A DNA stretch of 10,289 bases from Deltaproteobacteria bacterium (GTDB lineage Bacteria > Desulfobacterota > GWC2-55-46 > DRQE01). Shown piece by piece: positions 6,047 through 10,289 of this stretch. The notes beneath the pieces are model-generated. The model was not told the DNA's origin and searched no databases. It saw nothing but the letters and a program-made list of their open reading frames with translations. Location of the stretch: NCBI GenBank assembly GCA_030631875.1, contig DAOVKH010000042.1:1-10289 (forward strand). Direction: 5' to 3'. How positions within the stretch are numbered: the stretch's first letter is position 1; each line of letters starts with the position of its first letter. The position numbers were made by a program, and so were the translations under genes.

Positions 6047-6446
6047 GATCTTTAAGGGCGTGCGGTATCGGGAATATTTAAGTAAAGATAACTTATATAT
6101 ATTGAGATAAGTGCTGTAATCTTTATTGTCTTTGGTCGGATGGAGTTGTAGGTGGTTTGTCATATTAACGGTCTTTTCTTAAGCCAAGAGACCGCTAATA
6201 GAGGGTTAGGTCTGTGCCGCATTAAGTAGCGCGCGCACCGAACCGCCGAGTAATTGACCAGAGGTCTCATCCCCGTAGACGCAATAGAGTCGCGCCCCGC
6301 AACCAAAGTAATCTCCGAGCCTGCTATTTCCTCTTTTCTTTTAAAACCTTTCAATGCCATACCATATTAAAGTTGTGAGCAGGAGTTTTTTGTAGAGGCG
6401 CGGATTTATCTGCGCCTTATTAAAGAAGAGCGAGGTATCTTACTAG
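6047..6446 (+). other. 400-nt gene-free stretch with several hairpins (ygfA leader or further small RNA)
   Basis: No convincing protein gene lies here. The first part (to about 6130) is AT-rich and unstructured. From about 6165 it becomes richer in inverted repeats. CGGTCT (6169-6174) pairs with AGACCG (6189-6194), helped by CTT/AAG. A nested hairpin at 6204-6244 pairs GGTT/AACC, GTGC/GCAC and CGC/GCG. The GAGACC strand (6188-6193) could alternatively pair with GGTCTC (6263-6268), so two folds compete. The stretch ends with a strong hairpin just before ygfA. It matches no tRNA, tmRNA, SRP or RNase P signature that I know. A 66-codon minus-strand frame (6160-6360) is probably a by-product of the structure. 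Confidence 0.45.
6396..6417 (+). promoter_or_regulatory. Strong hairpin upstream of the ygfA ribosome site
   Basis: AGGCGCGGA pairs with TCTGCGCCT (nine pairs, one G-U) around a TTTA loop. It ends 15 nt before the SD-like GAGGT (6432-6436) and 30 nt before the ygfA ATG. The downstream sequence TATTAAAG has no T-run, so it is not a normal terminator. It could protect the mRNA 5' end, pause polymerase or affect ygfA translation. Confidence 0.45.
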
Positions 6447-7046
6447 ATGAAAGAGACAAAGGAAGAGATAAGAGAGCGTTATATAGAAATGCGTGAGGCC
6501 CTTTCCGAGGATGAGGTGGTATCTGTGAGCTTAGATGTGCAATCGACATTCATAAGCAGTTACCTCTTTGAGGATGCTAAACGGATAGCCTTATATGTGT
6601 CGGCAAGGAACGAGGTCTTGACGGGTTTAATATTCACGCGTGCCATGGAGGAGGGCAAAGAGGTATTCTTCCCGAAGGTAGTGGAAGGAGAGCCTCATCT
6701 GCGTTTCTTTAAGGTAGAGAGCAGAGAGGAACTCTCACCCGGAGCTTATGATATCCTTGAGCCTTCAGGAGAGAGCGAGGAGGCAAGCCTCGATGACGGT
6801 AGCTTTGATTGTGTGATAGTCCCCGGTAATGCCTTTGATATCAGAGGGGTGAGGCTTGGTTATGGTAAAGGGTATTACGATAGAGTGCTGGCTAAGGTTA
6901 ATTGTCCTAAGGTGGCCTTGTCGTATGTATTCCAGATGGTAAATGAGAAAGAAGAGGGGCTTTTGCCCGTTGAAGATCATGATGCAATAATAGACTGCAT
7001 ATTTACGGAGAGCGGAGAGTTTGAATTGACACAGGGCAGTATGTAG
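6447..7046 (+). CDS. ygfA: 5-formyltetrahydrofolate cyclo-ligase
   Basis: This 199-residue cytoplasmic enzyme (also called MTHFS or fau) uses ATP to convert 5-formyl-THF to 5,10-methenyl-THF, recycling a storage/inhibitory folate into one-carbon metabolism. Visible motifs: basic N-terminal helix IRERYIEMREALS (8-20), VFFPKV (73-78, substrate/ATP side), VPGNAFD (125-131; most homologues have Leu where this has Asn128), GYGKGYYDR (138-146, the phosphate-binding signature) and the C-terminal HD motif EDHDAIID (176-183). Length is normal. GAGGT (6432-6436) supports the ATG at 6447. It follows the 6S RNA candidate, as in E. coli and many proteobacteria, where the two are co-transcribed. The structured leader ahead of it is unexplained. 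Confidence 0.94.
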   Translation: MKETKEEIRERYIEMREALSEDEVVSVSLDVQSTFISSYLFEDAKRIALYVSARNEVLTGLIFTRAMEEGKEVFFPKVVEGEPHLRFFKVESREELSPGAYDILEPSGESEEASLDDGSFDCVIVPGNAFDIRGVRLGYGKGYYDRVLAKVNCPKVALSYVFQMVNEKEEGLLPVEDHDAIIDCIFTESGEFELTQGSM

Positions 7047-7056
7047 TAAGACAATG

Positions 7057-7075
7057 CCGGACCGTAAGGGTTCGG
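7057..7075 (+). other. Small hairpin between ygfA and rny
   Basis: CCGGACC (7057-7063) pairs with GGTTCGG (7069-7075), seven pairs with one G-U, around the loop GTAAG. No T-run follows, so it is unlikely to terminate transcription; it may be an mRNA processing or stability site. The rest of the 85-nt gap to the rny start shows only the rny ribosome site. Confidence 0.4.
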
Positions 7076-7115
7076 TAAGAGCCAAGTGTTAATTACGTAG
7101 CCTTTGTTATGTGGA

Positions 7116-7121
7116 AAGGAG
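7116..7121 (+). promoter_or_regulatory. Shine-Dalgarno AAGGAG deciding the rny start
   Basis: AAGGAG lies 10 nt before the ATG at 7132. An upstream in-frame GTG at 7111 overlaps the approach to this site and has no SD of its own, so the ATG, giving an N-terminus that leads straight into the membrane segment, is preferred. Confidence 0.8.
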
Positions 7122-7131
7122 CTTTAGAGAT

Positions 7132-8700
7132 ATGGGAATAACGACGAATGTAATTATGCTGGTCGGCGCACTCGTACTCTTATTTGTGGGTGCGATGGTC
7201 GGCATGATATTGCGTAAGAAGTTTGTAGAGGCCAATATTGCCGGAGCCGAGAAGAGTGCCGAAAGTATAGTTGAGGCAGCCAGGCGTGAGGCCGAGACGA
7301 TAGAAAAAGAGGCTTCGTTAAAGGCCAAGGATCAGGTCTATCAAAGCAAGATGGTCTCCGAGAAGGAGATTAACGAGAGGCGTGGAGAGCTTCAGTCAAT
7401 AGAGAAGCGCCTTTTGTCTAAGGAGGAGAGCCTCGACAGTAAGAACGAAGCCTTCCGCCGCAGTGAGAGTGAGCTTTCGAAGAAGTTAGGTGAAATATCC
7501 GAACGCGAGATAGCCTTTGTTACGAAAGAAGGTGAGCTCGATGAGGTTATAACCGAGCAGAGAAGAAAGCTTGAGACGGTAGCCGGTATGTCGGTCGAAG
7601 AAGCAAAGCAAACACTCGTAAACTCTATGCAGGGTGAGGCACGCTTAGAGGCCGGAAAGCTCCTCAAGGTTCTCGAAGAAGAGACGAGAAATGAAGCTGA
7701 GCGTAAGGCAAAGGATATAATAGGCCTTGCCATACAGCGTTACGCCGGTGACTACGTTGCCGAGAAGACGGTAAGTGTCGTACACCTTCCGAGCGACGAG
7801 ATGAAGGGCAGGATTATAGGTAGAGAAGGGCGTAACATACGAGCCATAGAAGCGGCAACCGGTGTCGACCTTATTATAGATGATACTCCGGGGGCGGTAA
7901 TCCTCTCAGGCCATAACCCTGTAAGGAGAGAGGTCGCAAGGCAGACTCTTCAAAAGCTTGTCTCCGACGGACGCATCCACCCTTCGAGGGTAGAAGAAGT
8001 TGTGGCGAAGATAGAGGTGGAGGTCGATAAGAGTATCGTCGAAGCCGGCGAACGAGCGACCTTCGATACGGGTCTTCATGGCATACACCCTGAGATTCAG
8101 AAACTAATAGGACGCCTTAAGTTCCGTTCAAGTTACGCGCAGAACGTCTACGCGCACTCGATGGAGGTGGCATTCATCTGCGGCGTAATGGCCGCCGAGC
8201 TTGGTCTTCCCGTTAAGATAGCAAAGCGTGCCGGATTGCTTCACGATATAGGCAAGGCCGTTGACCATGAGATAGAGGGCGGACACGCCACGATAGGAGC
8301 TGACTTGGCCAAGAAGCACGGCGAGAAGCCTGTTATAGTTGCCGCTATAGGCCAGCACCACGACCCTGAGCCCGAATCGGTATTCGGCGTTCTCGTTCAG
8401 GCGGCAGATACCTTGAGTGCCGCGCGTCCCGGAGCAAGGCGTGAGATGTATGAGACTTACATAAAACGCTTAGATGACTTGGAGCAGATATCCAACGACT
8501 TTAAGGGTGTAGATAAAGCCTATGCGCTTCAGGCCGGACGCGAGGTGCGTGTGGTCGTAGAGAGTGCGTCGGTAGATGACAGCGAAGCACTCGTACTTTC
8601 CAGAGAGATAGCGCAGAAGATAGAGAGCGAGCTTAGCTACCCCGGCCAGATCAAGATAACTGTCGTGCGTGAAACGCGCGCCGTTGAGTATGCAAAGTAA
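7132..8700 (+). CDS. rny: Ribonuclease Y
   Basis: This 522-residue, membrane-anchored endoribonuclease starts mRNA decay in bacteria that use RNase Y alongside or instead of RNase E. Domains in order: one N-terminal transmembrane helix (about 5-27, rich in Val/Leu/Gly), followed by RKK as the cytoplasmic anchor; a long charged coiled coil (about 30-200); a KH RNA-binding domain with the GXXG loop in RIIGREGRNIRAIE (about 227-240); and an HD phosphohydrolase domain with His342 (YAHSMEVA), His371-Asp372 (LLHDIGKA) and QHHDPEP (about 408-414) as metal ligands. Length and domain order are standard. ymdB follows after 12 nt; the rny-ymdB pair is conserved widely, and the two are probably co-expressed. 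Confidence 0.97.
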   Translation: MGITTNVIMLVGALVLLFVGAMVGMILRKKFVEANIAGAEKSAESIVEAARREAETIEKEASLKAKDQVYQSKMVSEKEINERRGELQSIEKRLLSKEESLDSKNEAFRRSESELSKKLGEISEREIAFVTKEGELDEVITEQRRKLETVAGMSVEEAKQTLVNSMQGEARLEAGKLLKVLEEETRNEAERKAKDIIGLAIQRYAGDYVAEKTVSVVHLPSDEMKGRIIGREGRNIRAIEAATGVDLIIDDTPGAVILSGHNPVRREVARQTLQKLVSDGRIHPSRVEEVVAKIEVEVDKSIVEAGERATFDTGLHGIHPEIQKLIGRLKFRSSYAQNVYAHSMEVAFICGVMAAELGLPVKIAKRAGLLHDIGKAVDHEIEGGHATIGADLAKKHGEKPVIVAAIGQHHDPEPESVFGVLVQAADTLSAARPGARREMYETYIKRLDDLEQISNDFKGVDKAYALQAGREVRVVVESASVDDSEALVLSREIAQKIESELSYPGQIKITVVRETRAVEYAK

Positions 8701-8712
8701 GAAGCACTTCTT

Positions 8713-9507
8713 ATGTCCAATACCGTTAAGATAATCTTTGTAGGAGACGTAATCGGAAGGCCGGGTAGAGAGGCCTTCCGAGACCTCCTGCCCACCCTCC
8801 ATAAAAGATACGCCCCTGACGTGGTCATAGTCAATGGCGAGAACTCGGCCGGAGGCTTCGGCATAACGCCTGCCATATACGAGGAGCTACTTGATTATGG
8901 CGCAGACGTCATAACCTCTGGCAACCACATATGGGATAAACGAGAGATTCTAAATGTGATAGACGATGCTAAGTGTCTCGTAAGGCCTGCCAATTACCCT
9001 AAGGATACGCCCGGACGCGGGGCTACGATAATCGAGACCGCAAAAGGCGTGAAGGTCGCCGTAGTTAACCTCTGCGGCACGGTCTTTATGGAGAGCCTCG
9101 CCTCACCATTCACCTTAGGTAAGGAGATGGTCGAGGGGTTGCGTGAAAAGACACCTGTCATATTAGTAGATATCCACGCCGAGGCGACGAGCGAAAAGAA
9201 CGCCATGGGCTGGCACTTGGACGGCCTCGCCTCAGTCGTAGTCGGCACTCATACACACGTACAGACCTCCGATGAACGCATACTGCCCGAAGGCACGGCC
9301 TATATGACCGACGCCGGTATGACGGGTGCAATTGATTCTGTCATAGGGGTTAAGAAAGAACTTATCTTAAAGAAGTTCCTGACGGGTATGCCGGTTAGGT
9401 TCGAGGTCGCCGATGAGGGCGCGGTAGAGCTTCAAGGCCTCTTCGTTGAGGTAGACGCCGATACAGGCAAGGCCGTATCTGTCGAGCGTATAAAGGAGAG
9501 AGTTTAG
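8713..9507 (+). CDS. ymdB: YmdB-family metallophosphoesterase (TIGR00282 type)
   Basis: This 264-residue cytoplasmic protein carries the dinuclear-metal phosphoesterase pattern: GDVIGRPGR (11-19, Asp12), NGENSAGG (41-48, Glu43/Asn44), SGNHIWD (69-75, Asn71/His72), VDIHAE (152-157, His155) and GTHTHVQT (178-185, His180/His182). In Bacillus the homologue YmdB is a phosphodiesterase active on 2',3'-cyclic nucleotides and acts on motility/biofilm choice; by inference it may handle products of RNA decay begun by RNase Y just upstream. Length is normal and no residue is missing. The gene lies 12 nt after rny and shares one base with the proposed tyrS start codon. Its own Shine-Dalgarno is weak, which suggests coupling to rny translation. 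Confidence 0.95.
   Translation: MSNTVKIIFVGDVIGRPGREAFRDLLPTLHKRYAPDVVIVNGENSAGGFGITPAIYEELLDYGADVITSGNHIWDKREILNVIDDAKCLVRPANYPKDTPGRGATIIETAKGVKVAVVNLCGTVFMESLASPFTLGKEMVEGLREKTPVILVDIHAEATSEKNAMGWHLDGLASVVVGTHTHVQTSDERILPEGTAYMTDAGMTGAIDSVIGVKKELILKKFLTGMPVRFEVADEGAVELQGLFVEVDADTGKAVSVERIKERV
9492..9498 (+). promoter_or_regulatory. Shine-Dalgarno AAAGGAG inside the ymdB 3' end, serving tyrS
   Basis: It lies 8 nt before a GTG at 9507 and 14 nt before an in-frame ATG at 9513. The spacing favours the GTG as tyrS start, which would overlap the ymdB stop codon TAG (9505-9507) by one base. Confidence 0.7.
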
Positions 9508-10289
9508 TGAGTATGGACGCAAAAGAACAACTTAAAATTCTAAGCCGAGGTACGGTAGATATTATAGGTGAAGAAGAGCTTACCGCCAAACTTAAGAAGG
9601 GTAAGCCCTTGAGGGTGAAGGCCGGCTTTGATCCGACGGCACCGGACCTGCATATAGGCCATACCGTACTCATTCAGAAGCTCAAGGACTTTCAGGATCT
9701 TGGCCATCAGGTCGTACTCCTTATCGGCGATTTTACGGCTCTTATAGGAGACCCGACGGGTAAGAACGAAACGAGGAAACCCCTCACTACAGCTGAGATT
9801 GCAAAGAACGCCGAGACCTATAAGGAGCAGGTCTTTAAGGTCTTGGATAGGACCCAGACCGAGGTCGTATTTAATTCCGAGTGGATGGACAAGCTCTCGG
9901 CCAGAGAGATGATAGACTTGGCCTCTCGTCATACGGTAGCAAGGATGCTTGAGCGAGACGACTTCAGTAAGCGTTATAAAGAAGGCCGTCCCATAGCGAT
10001 ACACGAGTTTCTTTACCCTCTAATACAGGGCTACGATTCCGTGGTGCTGAAGGCCGACGTCGAGCTTGGCGGGACAGATCAGTTATTCAATCTCTTGGTT
10101 GGGCGTGCTCTACAAAAAGACTTTGGTCAAGAGTCCCAAGCTCTCCTTACCGTACCCATACTCGAAGGCACAGACGGCGTGCAGAAGATGAGCAAGTCGC
10201 TCGGCAACTACATCGGTATAACCGAACCACCCGCTGAGATATTCGGTAAGGTCATGAGTATATCCGATGAGCTGATGTTGCGCTACTAC
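9507..10289 (+). CDS. tyrS: Tyrosyl-tRNA synthetase, 3'-truncated by the window end
   Basis: The frame is open from 9507 to the last base (261 codons), so the C-terminus, including any S4 RNA-binding domain, is missing. It charges tRNA-Tyr with tyrosine in the cytoplasm. Class I signatures, numbered from the ATG at 9513: AGFDPTAPDLHIGH (37-50) contains the HIGH motif at 47-50; LIGDFTALIGDPTG (70-83); LYPLIQGYDS (167-176), the tyrosine/tRNA side; GGTDQLFN (186-193); and QKMSKSLGN (224-232) containing KMSKS at 225-229. HIGH plus canonical KMSKS marks the TyrRS subgroup common in deltaproteobacteria and cyanobacteria rather than the E. coli TyrS type (KFGKT). GTG at 9507 fits the SD spacing better than ATG at 9513; both give the same protein apart from two residues. 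It is the last gene of the rny-ymdB-tyrS run. Confidence 0.96.
   Translation, partial: MSMDAKEQLKILSRGTVDIIGEEELTAKLKKGKPLRVKAGFDPTAPDLHIGHTVLIQKLKDFQDLGHQVVLLIGDFTALIGDPTGKNETRKPLTTAEIAKNAETYKEQVFKVLDRTQTEVVFNSEWMDKLSAREMIDLASRHTVARMLERDDFSKRYKEGRPIAIHEFLYPLIQGYDSVVLKADVELGGTDQLFNLLVGRALQKDFGQESQALLTVPILEGTDGVQKMSKSLGNYIGITEPPAEIFGKVMSISDELMLRYY

Noticed and set aside
6102..6130. Possible ygfA promoter (TTGAGA with a 17-nt spacer)
   Set aside because: The corresponding -10 (ATTGTC) is poor, and no alternative nearby box improved the match.
6160..6360. 66-codon minus-strand frame in the ygfA leader
   Set aside because: It has no family resemblance and an Arg/Pro-rich composition, it lies opposite sequence full of inverted repeats, and it is isolated from any minus-strand gene. 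It is most likely an antisense shadow of structured RNA.
6130..6370. tmRNA, RNase P RNA, SRP RNA or tRNA in the ygfA leader
   Set aside because: I looked on both strands for the tRNA-like ends, a tag reading frame, the GAGGAAAGTCC RNase P block and T-arm motifs. I found none that fit.
6396..6417. Intrinsic terminator before ygfA
   Set aside because: The stem is strong, but it is followed by TATTAAAG rather than a T-run, and it lies immediately before the ygfA ribosome site.
9540..10004. 154-codon minus-strand frame
   Set aside because: It is antisense to tyrS, whose HIGH and downstream motifs are intact on the plus strand.

Overview
The window looks like chromosomal DNA of an anaerobic bacterium of the deltaproteobacterial / Desulfobacterota type, or a neighbouring phylum. 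The main grounds are the gene order zapB - zapA - 6S-like RNA - ygfA - rny - ymdB - tyrS, and a split 'archaeal-type' glutamate synthase in one operon with heterodisulfide-reductase-like Fe-S subunits. All real genes lie on the + strand. Isoleucine is written mostly as ATA (11 of 17 Ile codons in the tyrS fragment), which is a compositional clue. The phylum assignment is an inference.

Region 1 (1-4825) is a redox/nitrogen operon. It begins with a 5'-truncated hdrB-like gene carrying CCG cysteine motifs. Next come an hdrC-like gene with two [4Fe-4S] motifs, a class II glutamine amidotransferase (GltB domain 1), an FMN synthase subunit with two added [4Fe-4S] motifs (GltB domain 2) and a GXGXG subunit (GltB domain 3). 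The first four genes are tightly packed and hdrC/gltB1 overlap by 4 nt. No NAD(P)H-oxidising GltD partner is visible. The layout suggests that Hdr-type Fe-S proteins supply the electrons for glutamate synthesis, which is the most interesting biological hypothesis here.

Region 2 (4826-5294, plus the gltB2/gltB3 gap at 3902-4081) is non-coding and rich in repeats. Three copies of one degenerate 100-115 bp structured element surround gltB3: one forward copy upstream and two tandem reverse copies downstream. A separate 21-bp palindrome of the 'ATCCTGAA...TTCAGGAT' kind lies at 5117-5137. The stretch ends in a good sigma70-like promoter (TTGACT-17-TATTAT).

Region 3 (5295-7046) holds the cell-division genes zapB and zapA, a convincing 6S RNA candidate at about 5851-6046, a 400-nt leader-like stretch with several hairpins, and ygfA (5-formyltetrahydrofolate cyclo-ligase).

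Region 4 (7132-10289) holds ribonuclease Y, the YmdB-family phosphodiesterase and the first two thirds of tyrosyl-tRNA synthetase (HIGH/KMSKS type), which runs off the window. rny and ymdB are 12 nt apart, and ymdB and tyrS overlap by one base. The housekeeping part is conventional. The novelty lies in the Hdr-Glt operon, the three-copy element, the internal duplication in the 6S candidate and the structured ygfA leader.
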